Below the pieces are notes generated by a model. It saw only the letters and a list, made by a program, of their open reading frames with translations. It was not told the DNA's origin and ran no database searches. Position numbers and translations under genes: made by a program. Shown here piece by piece: positions 25,349-34,987 of a stretch of 64,000 bases of DNA (position 1 is the stretch's first letter; each line of letters begins with the position of its first letter). This DNA is from Gloeopeniophorella convolvens (lineage: Eukaryota; Basidiomycota; Agaricomycetes; Russulales): contig WTXD01000029.1 of NCBI GenBank assembly GCA_022496205.1, positions 186,001-250,000 of the forward strand, written 5' to 3'.

Positions 25349-25507
25349 GTCAGCTCGTGAAGTGTATGTATGTTGTATGCATTGTACATTGTAGATCTCG
25401 ACGTTCGACATTCCATACTAGTTGTGGTCGTGCAGTGCGTCTGTGAAAGTTCGTAATGACCAGACCGAGGCACGAGGGTTCGAAATTTGACGACGCGTGG
25501 GGGAGGC

Positions 25508-26731
25508 TCTAGTCCGTGACTATACCCTTCATCAGCCCGTATCCATAGAAAAATGCTTGAGAGGAAGGAGACGCACTCCTCTCGCCGACGAACGGAAAGC
25601 TCCATGGCTGAATGCATCCATGAAGTTCGGCAACCAATATGAGTGCGGCATTTTGTTGAACTGGCGTATGCTGAACATGTCCGCCTCGTACTTGGCCATT
25701 GCTGCCTTGTTATTATACACGTTCAGGTAATTTGGCGCGGAGAAGAGTGTCATGACGCTCTGGAAGCCTGTCTTGCGGCTCTTGCAGTATATGCGGTGCC
25801 CCGCGTCGTGCGCCTCGTGCGCGCGGATGTGGAGAGGAGGCGGTTGCGCTCGAGGAATTCGCAGGCAGCCGGCTGTAGGTGTAGAAGTACGAGCACCCGC
25901 GCACGTGATTGTGCACGAAGCTCTCGTTCCCGTCACGGTGCTCCTGCCCGAAGTCTTCGATCGGGTCCGACCACAGGATATCGCACATGAGGCCTGAAGG
26001 CCTGACGTCGGGGGCTCGCGGAAGCGGTCCAGCTGGGAGCACGGAATTAGGTAAAGGGAGGAAAGAGAAGGTAGACGACGTTATGGATGTCATCGAGCGT
26101 GTGCAGCTCGGGCGAGAGCCCGCCGTGTATGCACAGGAACTGCTTGTTTATCGCCGCGGCCAGCGGCAGCGTGCAGAAGGACGCGAGGCATACCCCGTAC
26201 ACGCGCTCTGAGTACTTGTGTTTACAATCGAGCTTGAACGTGAAGTAGTCCGTTTGGAGATGGCGGCACTCGTGGTTGCTGCGCAGGAGGAAGATCGAGT
26301 CGGGGTACCATATCTTGAGCGACCATAGGTAGAGCACGCACTGCGCCGCCGAAGTCAGGGTTGCGAGGAGGAGAATGCAGGGAAGGGCGTACCTCGATGG
26401 AAAGGTAGCCGCGATCGGCGTAGTCGCCGAGGAAGAGGTAGCGCGTCGTGGCGAAGTTGGCGATCCCGATCTCGAACAACTTCATGAAATCGTACTGCCC
26501 GCGTCTACATAGATCAGCCTCTGTGGTACCCAGTCCCCGCTCGGCAACACTCACATACTGCTCATGGATGTCGCCACACACTACGCGCGGGAATCCACCC
26601 AGTCAGTGTCACATCAGAGGGAAAAGGGTGCGGGTGGCGGCACGCACCCAAACCGCACCGGTAACGGATGCGCCGACGGTGATGACGTTGGGCTCGGTGC
26701 GGAGCAGCGCCATGGCACACTCGATGACCAA
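25508..26731 (-). pseudogene. Decayed calcineurin A, copy B
   Basis: A truncated copy of calcineurin A, homologous to about 32045-33228 of copy C including intron sequence. It starts within the segment matching [17 protein letters not shown] and stops at the intron after the GEK-equivalent segment. The first exon, the calmodulin-binding region and the tail are absent. All three catalytic motifs are damaged: GDIHG reads GDIHE, GDYVDRG reads GDYADRG, and RGNHE reads RSNHE. There are also frame changes and small insertions (one extra codon in HLQTDYF; two in QEHRDGNES), plus a lost frame after YFYTY. It lacks the copy A intron in the LEC-K codon, like copy C, so it derives from copy C or its ancestor. 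It cannot encode an active phosphatase. Confidence 0.92.
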
Positions 26732-27756
26732 CTTACGTACGTATGTCCCGCATGGCATTGAAGCACGCAGAGGTCGGCCACAATCTTCATGAGACGTATT
26801 TCAACACGGTGGACGCAACCTCGCAATCTTTGTTGATGCTAGTGGGTAACGAAGACGTGATTCTATCTCACACTACTGCCAGTACCATGGCATCTGATAG
26901 AACGAAAGCCAGACATTCTGGGCAATAGTGGCAAACACTACAACGGCCCTCCAGGAGTAACAAGGTAGTTCCGAGGGTTCATTGATGCGGCATTCCCCCT
27001 AGAGTCGCGCGGCGGAATTCCCTGGCCTGGGAGAGGAAATTGTGGCAAAGGGTCGAGGAGAGGACCAGGAGCCTCATGAGCTTGCGCGGCAGCAACGACC
27101 AGATTCAAAGGTGTCGGGCCCAACAACCTCCTCCCCAGCGCTCCTCCGAGGACCATCGCATGGCTTTGGTCCATAACGGCCAAATCATCAATGTAGTGCA
27201 TCTTCATGCCTGCGCAGGGGTGTGAGCAACATTGTGCGCGTTCTCTATCTGACTCTAAGTCGCTCTCTCCCCCTGCTGCTTCGTCACCTCCTATTCCAGT
27301 GTACCAGTGAGAGGTACATGCTTGCCATCATCAGTGCAGTAATAGACTCGGTCCGAACCCGTCTAAGTGAGAGGTAACCGGTAATGTAGCGCTACATTTC
27401 CTTATCAAGTCTTCTCTTCGCACCACGCCGATTGCGTCGAGCAGAGGAGTGTGGTCGGTCATAGCAGGCGTTGGCGTGGCAAACTGTGTGACAGAGTGAT
27501 TGCCCAATGTGGGGATATAGATGGCCATCTGTCACCATCGGCGATGTCATTTCTTTGTCACAGCCGGCATGATGCCCAGTGGCAACAGCTACTTACGTAC
27601 TCTAACAGCGGCAATCGAACATGGACGTGCTTGTCACACTGCCGCGCTGACGTCGGGCCTGCCACATTCCACCGCCCGAGCGGGATGTCGGCGACGCATG
27701 GGCGTGGACGTTTGAAATGCACCCAAGGAAACCGACTGCTCGCGCGTCGCTACCAG
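26732..27756. other. Intergenic between two gene fragments
   Basis: About 1 kb with no supported gene. It separates the 5' truncation point of calcineurin A copy B from the pRiA4b-like fragment. A 15-bp word (GCGCGGCAGCAACGA) near 27085 also occurs near 21217, which hints at shared repeat material but is weak evidence. Confidence 0.4.
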
Positions 27757-28062
27757 ATCTAGACCTCCCCATCCACGAACGGGTCCCGGACCTCCTCGTC
27801 CGGGGCATTTTCCTCCTCCAGTACGACCTGGTTCTTCTTCCTCTTCGCCTTGCTCTTGCCCTTGTCCACCAGCATTCCCTTGTCCACCGCCCTCCCCCTC
27901 GTCCTCTCTCTCGCGTCCTCCTTCGTCTCCGCCGCCTTCACCTTCTTCCCAGGCGCCTTCCACGCCGGCTCATCCGCGTCCTCTTCCTCCGCAACGGCGC
28001 TCATGAGCGCCCGCCCCGTGAGCCCAAGCAGCCTCCGCGCCGCCCGTGCGGCGCAGTACCCC
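27757..28062 (-). pseudogene. C-terminal fragment of the pRiA4b-like gene
   Basis: On the minus strand this stretch encodes RAARRLLGLTGRALMSA, EEEDADEPAWKAPGKK and an ending DPFVDGEV. It matches the last ~100 residues of the protein at 11513-13217 (RAARRLLGLTERALVSA ... DPFADGEEVW). Base-level similarity is also clear, including long identical GC-rich words. There is no N-terminal domain, promoter or start in front of it, so it is a 5'-truncated duplicate on the opposite strand. The Lys-rich middle has diverged by small insertions. Confidence 0.9.
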
Positions 28063-29752
28063 TGCGCACGGCGCGGACGTGGGGCCCGCCAGGAGGTCTG
28101 AGGCCTTGAGGTTTTGCGAGTGCTGCCGGACACATGTGTGCGGCGGCGCCGCGACGCTGAAATTGACCCGAGGCCCGCCTGAACCTTGGACTTCTGTAAA
28201 CAGGCATGTCGATTGTAGCTATAATTGCCTTTGCCTCACTCGCAAGGTGCTTTTCACAGGCATAGTTACTGCGGGGGCCAAGACTCTCCAATGAGACGCT
28301 TTCCCTCGTTCTCATGCCGGACCGCTTCCGTCAGCCTCCGCCGCTCCAGGCCGCTCCCCAAGGTGCGTCAAACCAAACCGATGGGCAGCAAATAAACAAC
28401 TCATTGAACGCCGAGGCAATTGTCGTGGCAGGCGGCCCCCCTCAAGTCCACCTCCGGCCCCTGTAACCACGCGACAGTTTACGCGTTACGGGACCTCTGT
28501 GACGAGACAATAAATTATGGACTGTGCCAACCTAGGTTGACATTGTTATGACAAGGGACCTCGAGATTTGGTTGAGTGGCGGCGATCCACATGCCCCTGA
28601 TTCACCGCTCGACTAAGCTGCCAGGCTGTTCGCGGGCATGGCCAGATATTCAATCCACCATCGGCCGGCGGCGGCCAGTACTCACAGTAAACAAAGTTGT
28701 TTTCATCCGATTTTAAGTATATCTGTTCACAAAAGCCCAATCAGCGGGTCAGCGTTCGGCGTGCCGCACGCTCAGGTATCGGGCAGCGCCCGGGAATCTC
28801 AACACTCATCAGTATAAGTTACTATACGAGCAGTACGCCCGCTAAGGGATCAGTCTAAGTTTGGCACAGCACGGGTCGCGACTTGCGGAAGAGCAGATCC
28901 GCGTGGGACCCATGTGTCGCCTGGAAGGGCGGGGTGATCGAACGTGCGATGGGCTGCAATGGACATCCTAAGCCCTTAGTACTTAACTCTCCCCACCAGG
29001 TAGATCCGTGCTCGTCGCCGTCTCGTTTTTGTGTGTTAACACTTCTCTCTCCCCGCCAGGCCTTTATTTCTGTGTCACCCTTCCTCCCTCCCTCGCCCTC
29101 TGTTTCACGGTGACCCCTTTTTTTATTGTCTACTTATCCATGGCCTATTGATCCGTCTCGTCCTGCGACCGTGCGTTTGCAATACATGTATTTGTATGAG
29201 CTTATCGTGCGATCCAACCTGCGATTCGCGCGGCGCAACTCCATCGGGCACCGACCGGGCGGCGTCGTTTTTACAATCCAAAAGGCCGCACTCGCGCACC
29301 AACCACGCCGATTGGTTTGTCTTAGCCACATGACAACACAATGCGTTTTGACTCAATTCATTAGGGACTACATCGGGTGTCACATGTTAACCCGTCTGAA
29401 TGCCTTGGGTGAGCGCTTGAGCGGCGGGAACAGGGGAGGCGAGCAATCGAGGAAGGATCTAGGAATGTGAACAGATGAACATTGAATTCGAAAGCCCGGG
29501 AGAGGGCGGACACGCGAGCGCCAGCTGAGGCGAGCGTGAGGAGGCGTGAGGTGAGTGAGGAAAACCAAAACCGAAAGCGATGACATCGTTAACCCACTTA
29601 TACAAGGGGTTACCGGTTACACATTACATTGCGGAAAAGACTGACTCGGATCTCTCACTAGTGGGTATAAAGACCGGACTCAAACCGTCCGGAAGCTGCA
29701 ACTCGTCCCCCGTTCTTTGTGCCCAGCCATTCACACTCAAGCTTCATCCACT
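28063..29752. other. Intergenic region upstream of the hypothetical gene
   Basis: About 1.7 kb, with no gene supported. It contains T-rich pyrimidine stretches near 29030-29130 and ends with a plausible promoter (see the TATA candidate). Confidence 0.4.
29666..29672 (+). promoter_or_regulatory. TATA-box candidate
   Basis: TATAAAG about 80 bp before the start codon at 29753, followed by a pyrimidine/CA-rich leader. Confidence 0.45.
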
Positions 29753-30625
29753 ATGCCGCGTAACCCCACTTCCTCACACAAGCGCAATGCCAGGCACAAC
29801 CATGTGACTCCGAGACCTGCTGCAAGGCACAACTCTGCGAATCCGAGACCTGCAACTGCTCCAAGCCTCCCTCCATCCGTTTCAGGGGGCTCTGGGACAG
29901 GCGATCTAGCTCGCTATATCATTCCCAAGGAGAAGATCAACATCGATGATCTCGCTCAGCGCGAGGCCCGATATTTTCAGGTCTTAGAGGAAGCAACCGA
30001 CCACATGCTCGCAGAGCCCGTACGCACGAAGGAGATCACCGCCGAACTCTACGAAACCCCCAAATTCAAGGCCACGATCTCTCCCACTGCCCTTGTCCCC
30101 CATAACGGTGGCCCCGGACCAGACGCATATTTTGCCTGGGTTGATAAAGCACTCGACGCAGACAAGACCACCTTGAAAGAGTGCGTCCACGTTCACCTCA
30201 TCGGAGGCCTTTTCACTTACTATATTCATGCAGTTATGTTCTTCGAGCCCATTACGCATTCTCTGGCCTGCTTGTGTTCGAGGAGTACATCCTTGACCTA
30301 GGACTGACCTCGTGGCCCGAGGCAAGGTGGATGGTCACTGACAAAGCAGCGGAATTGTAAGGGCTACCGCATCGTTTTTCTTCACCACCAAGCCTCATTC
30401 AATCTCCTTTGTTTTAGGATGAAGGCTTACGATACACGCACGCGGGGAATCGGATCGCGTGGCAGGGGCGATAGTGTCTCCCAGCGACAGAGTACAAGTT
30501 CCGCAGCCACCACCTATCAAGACCTTCTGCGCTTCACTCGGCATGATGACCAGGCTCCGTCTACCTCGTTGCCCGGCCCTAGGGCAATTCGCATCACTGC
30601 CGAGCAGGCCGACCAGTGGCTTTGA
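29753..30625 (+). CDS. Hypothetical protein, coding potential continues past its stop
   Basis: Not recognised. Three exons, 29753-30180, 30234-30356 and 30418-30625, splice in phase with GT..AG introns to give 252 aa. The N-terminus is basic and Arg/Pro/Asn-rich with repeated NPRPA-type words. The middle is more ordered and helical (LARYIIPKEKINIDDL; AYFAWVDKALDADKTTLKDYV; FEEYILDLGLTSWPEARW). The end is Ser-rich up to AEQADQWL and a TGA at 30623-30625. The same frame stays open after the stop to a TGA at 30908-30910, reading GRYYFTLQGTDDD and WRLTGISMAGREV, which looks like real protein. Either the gene acquired a nonsense change (for instance CGA to TGA) or an intron I cannot place removes the stop. 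No signal peptide or membrane segment is seen. Confidence 0.55.
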
Positions 30626-30910
30626 TGCCCAACGTCGTCTGAACTTGGCCGGTACTATTTTACACTCCAGGGCACTGATGACGATCCCTCGCCGAGCACA
30701 TGGAGGCTGACAGGCATCTCGATGGCAGGACGTGAAGTCCTGTATAGCGTTGAGATGACGTTCGATGATGAAGATGTCTGCGACATCCCTTATAACGCCG
30801 ACTCCCTGAAGAAGCTCCTGATGGAGAGCGAGAGGGGGGAACTGATCTCTCATGATAACGTGGATACGGAGGAAAGTGCTACATTTGACTTCTTGAGGGA
30901 AACTGCTTGA
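30626..30910 (+). pseudogene. Open extension of the hypothetical gene after an in-frame TGA
   Basis: About 94 codons in the same frame as the last exon of the upstream gene, from just after its TGA to the next stop. Composition is balanced and protein-like, acidic near the end (FDDEDVCDIPYNADSLKK; DTEESATFDFLRETA). It has its own Met at 30722, but no promoter is evident. I read it as the severed C-terminus of the preceding gene. Confidence 0.45.
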
Positions 30911-31401
30911 ACCGTCCAATGTTCTTCTGCTATCTCGTTGATAGGCTTGCCCTCTCCTATTTCCTGTTACATACTGCATCACCTTTGCCGGAATGCCATC
31001 GTTTCTCAGTTCATGACATACGACGCGTAGAGTCGAGTTGAGCGTCCCGCAGTTGTTTGGGCCCGAAATAGTAGCCAGCCAACGGAGCCTCGGGTAAGCC
31101 ACGTATTCAGATTTCAGGGTTTCTTCGAGCTCCGAGATAGCTACTGAACTGGTAAGTACTACACGTTCGGGGTACAACATATGCTACTGCTACAAACATA
31201 CTCTAGGTATCCTAGATATCGCCTTGACACCAAACGCACCTTCCGCGCGCAAAAACAATAGTAATAAGGCCCCAAGCAGGCCCCGATACCAGCAAATCGA
31301 CGTCCGCGATAGTAATTGAAGCGGTCCACCCAGCCAGAGTCCAGACACAGACAGTACGCACACACACACACGACGCACACAATCCAGGCAGTCATCGGAC
31401 A
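30911..31401. other. Intergenic, 3' side of calcineurin A copy C
   Basis: No gene is supported. A CA-rich run lies around 31355-31382, just after the copy C stop codon in its direction of transcription. Confidence 0.4.
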
Positions 31402-33575
31402 TCACCGACGCAGCGCCGAGACGAGCTTCCCATCCTTGTTCCGCCGGAACGGCGTCACGGGCACGGTGCTCGGGCTTGTGCCGGGGCTCGTATTCGTGCT
31501 CGTGCTCGGGCTTGTGCCCGTGCTCGGACTCGCGCTCGAGCTCGTGCTGGCGCTCGGGCTCTTCTCGGGCACCGGGGGCGGGGCCTCCTCGATCGGCGGC
31601 AGGCGCTCGTTCTCGATGTCCGACTTCCGCCTACGGTTGGGTCAGCGATGGGCGGGGAGGCAGGGGAGGCGGGACACGCACGCGTCGTCGAAAGTCTTGA
31701 TCGCATTCTTGATGCCCTCCGCGCCGAGCGCGAGCGTGCCGTACGGCAGCCTCGACGAGCCCGAGATGCTCTTGAGCTCCGAGACGCGCTCCGACTCCTC
31801 CCTGTGGCAACCGGACTGTCAGCAACGCATCCAGACACGAGAGGGAAGGCCTACCGCAGGAGCGAGAACACGCGCGACATGCGCCCAATCGCGAGAATCT
31901 TGTTTTTGATCACTTTGCGCCGCTCCGCCGCGTCTGCGGCCGAGGTTGGGCTCGCGGGTTCCGGCAAGGTGCCGGAGCCCGACGCGTCCGTGTCTTCCGC
32001 GAGCTCTTCTTGCGTGCAGATGTTCAGCACCGCGACGAGCATGTCCGTGACTATACCTCCATCAGCCCACGTCCATAGCAAAACGCTTGAGAAGAGAAAG
32101 GACGCGCACTCTTCTCGCCAACGAACGGCAGGCTCCAGCTGAATGCATCCATGAAGTTCGGCAGCCAGTACGGGTGCGGCATGTTGTTGAACTGGCGTAT
32201 GCTGAACATGTTCGCCTCGTACTTGACCATCGCTGCCTTGTTGTTATACACGTCCAGGTAATTTGGCGCGGAGAAGAGTGTCATGACGCTCGGGAAGCCT
32301 GTCTTGCGGCTCTTGCGGTACATGCGGTACCCCGCGTCCTGCGCCTCGTGCGCGCGGATGATGGAGAGGAGTCGGTTGCGCTCGAGGAACTCGCACGCAG
32401 CCTTGTAGGTGTAGAAGTACGAGCACCCGCGCACGTGATTGTGCACGAAGCTCTCGTTCCCGTGCTCCTGCCCGAAGTCTTCGATCGGGTCTGACCACAG
32501 GATATCGCACATGAGGCCTGACGTCGGGGGCTCGCGGAAGCGGTCCAGCTGGGAGCACAGGATTAGATAGAGGGGATGTAATTGAGAAATGATGGGCGCA
32601 CGTTGCGGATGTCGTCGAGCGTGTGCAGCTCGGGCGAGAGCCCACCATGTATGCACAGGAACTGCTTGTTCATCACCGCCGCGAGCGGCAGCGCGCAGAA
32701 GGATGCGAGGCATGCCTCGTACACGCGCTCCGAGTATTTGTGCTTGCACTCGAGCCTGAACGTGAAGTAGTCCGTCAGGTGGCGGCATTCGTGATTGCCG
32801 CGCAGTAGGAAGATCGAGTCGGGGTACCATATCTTGAGCGACCATAGGTAGAGCACGCACTGCGCCGCCGAGCTCAGGGTTGCGAGGAGGAGGATGAAGA
32901 GAAGGGCGTACCTCGATTGAAAAGTAGCCGCGGTCGACGTAGTCGCCGAGGAAGAGATAGCGCGTCGTGGCGGGGTTGCCCCCGATTTCGAACAGCTTCA
33001 TGAGATCATACTGCCCGTGCCCAGATCAGTCTCCGTGGCACCCAAAGTCCCCCTTTGGCACACTCACATACTGCCCATGGATGTCGCCACACACTACGGG
33101 CAGAACCAACCCAATCAGTGTTACGCGAGAAGGAAAAGGGGCGCGTGGCGACACGCACCGGTAACGGGCGCGTCGACGGTGATAACGTTTGGTTCGGCGC
33201 GGAGCAGCGCCGTGGCGCGCTCGATGACCCAGAGCGCGTGTTCTTCCTTAACGCGGCCCTCGCGAAAAAAGTGGTCCTTCAGAAATACGACGTCGGGCTT
33301 GTCCTGCTCGGGCCCTCCAAAGAACTGCTCGTCGGTCGGAATGTTCATCGCGGGTGCCTGCACCTGCGCCAGTGTCAGCCGGGCGTCCAGAGACATTCAG
33401 GGGGACGTGTGCGCGCCTCTTTGATGACGCGCTCCTGCGTCGAGATGGTGAAGCCATTGTCGAGCTGGTGCTGGGTGAGGTCGATCTGTGGCCCCGCGGG
33501 CGCGGGTAAACGCTGCTCGATCTGCTGGATCGCGCGCTCGAGCTGGGTATGCACGGAGCTTGCAGCCTGCGCCAT
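31402..33575 (-). CDS. Calcineurin A catalytic subunit (PP2B), copy C
   Basis: A second full-length calcineurin A. It starts [17 protein letters not shown] and keeps every motif: GDIHGQY (26-nt microexon 33068-33093), [31 protein letters not shown], the calmodulin-binding [18 protein letters not shown], and the autoinhibitory [17 protein letters not shown]. After [12 protein letters not shown] the tail differs from copy A: a short Ser/Thr/Pro repeat, then [16 protein letters not shown]. It lacks the copy A intron in the LEC-K codon. The first intron begins GCGCGC where copy A has GTGCGC, directly after IKE, so splicing there would need a GC donor; a GT four codons earlier (before VIKE) is an in-frame alternative. 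If neither works the protein would stop shortly after exon 1. The gene is GC-rich, unlike the DNA to its left. Confidence 0.88.
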
Positions 33576-33814
33576 GCGAGCGAAGAGATCTGGTTCGCGA
33601 GAAGAGAAGAGAGGAGAAGAAGGGGTTACGGTCGGCGACAAGGGTTAGTTATACTCTGAACCTATAACCGTCCAAGGTCTGGTCCCGTGGACACTCCGCA
33701 AGCGCCCTCGACTTGCAGGGTCCATCTCGCCCCTCTCAGACTCTCAGACTCTACTTGGTTTAAACCAAGTTTGAACTGTCGCTCGGAGGTTCACATCGCC
33801 GGCCCAAGATGCTC

Positions 33815-34904
33815 TCAAAACGAATATATTTCGCCCCCACGCGCCTTGTGTCGCTCCTTTGCAGCTGCGACACAGGTCCCGAGCGTCTCCCCGTCCGCCA
33901 GCCCCAGCTGCCCCGCCGAGACGAGCGCTCCGTGCTCGTCGAGCACAATCGAGAGCGACGTATCCAACAGCGGCTCCTCGAATGCCGTTGGATCGGCGAG
34001 CGTTGTTGACCTGATAGATGGCAGATGCAAGATAGTGTGAGAAGTACATCAGACTTCTGACTCACGCAGCCACGCACCCATCGAACATGCCGAATGAATA
34101 CGACACCGGAAACCGCTTGAGCGGGAGCGGCTCGCGGACCTTACGCGAGCACGTCGTGCGCCCTGTCTCCTCGTCGAATGTCGCCTTTGGGAGCGTCGCT
34201 GTGGAGTGGGTCAGCGGCGAGTAGCATACGGACGAGGCGAACACACTATTTTTGAGAGCGGCGACCATCGCGATGAGCGCAGCGTCGAACGCGTTGCCGT
34301 CATAGTTGATACATGTCGCGTCCACGTAGAGCACCCACGCCGCACGATCTGGATGGATGCACAGCGCTGAGAGCGGTAGGACGCCGGCGCTGCGTACACG
34401 TAGTTAGTAGCATGAAGAAATCAATCAAGTCGTGGCTACACACGCAGTAAGCGTCGATGCGAGGCGGTCAGAGAGCACCTGTGCCTCCTCGGATGGCGGG
34501 CCTGGCTTGAAGCGCGGAGCGCACATAGCTGGGAGGTCGATATTGGGCACTGCGATGTCGAGGCGGTCAGCATACGCGAACGTAGGATGCCAGGGGCAGC
34601 GCGCACCGAGAAAGCCCTCGTCGGGGCGCTCGAGGTCAGGCTCTGCAATTTCGGCCTTGACGCCACACACGACGGTGGTCTCGCCTAACCGCACGAGTGC
34701 AGAGCCGTCCGCCGTCGAGATGGAGCCGACATGGACGAAGACGTCGCGCCAGTCGCTCGCCTCGCGTCCGTCGGGGCGCACCTGCTCAGCGAGGAACCGT
34801 TCAAGGTACGCTCGTGGGTGCAGACGCTGGAATATCTGAGCGTTGAGGTCCTCGGGCGCCGTAGGTGGTGCCGCGCTCGTCGCCGCCGTCTGCGTTGTCG
34901 CCAT
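33815..34904 (-). CDS. RRP43: Exosome complex component Rrp43 (EXOSC8), RNase PH-like
   Basis: A subunit of the six-member RNase PH-like ring of the RNA exosome (nucleus and cytoplasm), which guides RNA to Rrp44/Rrp6 and is itself non-catalytic in eukaryotes. Four exons, 34607-34904, 34444-34549, 34078-34389 and 33815-34010, give 303 aa, the usual length. The family pattern is clear: YLERFLAEQVRPDGRE, VGSISTADGSALVRLG, TTVVCGVKAEIAEP, VPNIDLPAMCAPRFKPGPP, then VLYVDATCINYDGN and AALIAMVAALKN. The C-terminal domain holds PVSYSFGMFDG and SLSIVLDEHGALVSAG, ending KERHKARGGEIYSF. All splice phases close. It is divergent from the bZIP gene, with 83 bp between start codons. Confidence 0.95.
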
Positions 34905-34987
34905 TGAGTATATAGCTGGGCTTGGGCGCGGGAATTTAGCGGGGGCGGGATCTAAGCGCGCGCCTCCACACTCTGCACTCGACCACG
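34905..34987. promoter_or_regulatory. Short divergent promoter between RRP43 and the bZIP gene
   Basis: Only 83 bp separate the two start codons, so both genes must share this promoter or overlap in their leaders. TATATA at 34909-34914 is about 75 bp before the bZIP start but only a few bases before RRP43, so it fits the bZIP gene better. The rest is GC-rich. Confidence 0.7.

Noticed and set aside
25440..25500. GGTTCGAAATT resembling a tRNA B box
   Set aside because: No matching A box or cloverleaf pairing could be found. No tRNA was seen elsewhere either.
27040..27225. Possible repeat shared with about 21217 (15-bp identity)
   Set aside because: The match does not extend beyond one word, so it could be chance.
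30395..31180. A 261-codon minus-strand frame
   Set aside because: Its left part is antisense to the exon of the plus-strand hypothetical gene and its extension, which are better supported by splice phases and composition. No domain was recognised, though it is less clear-cut than the others.
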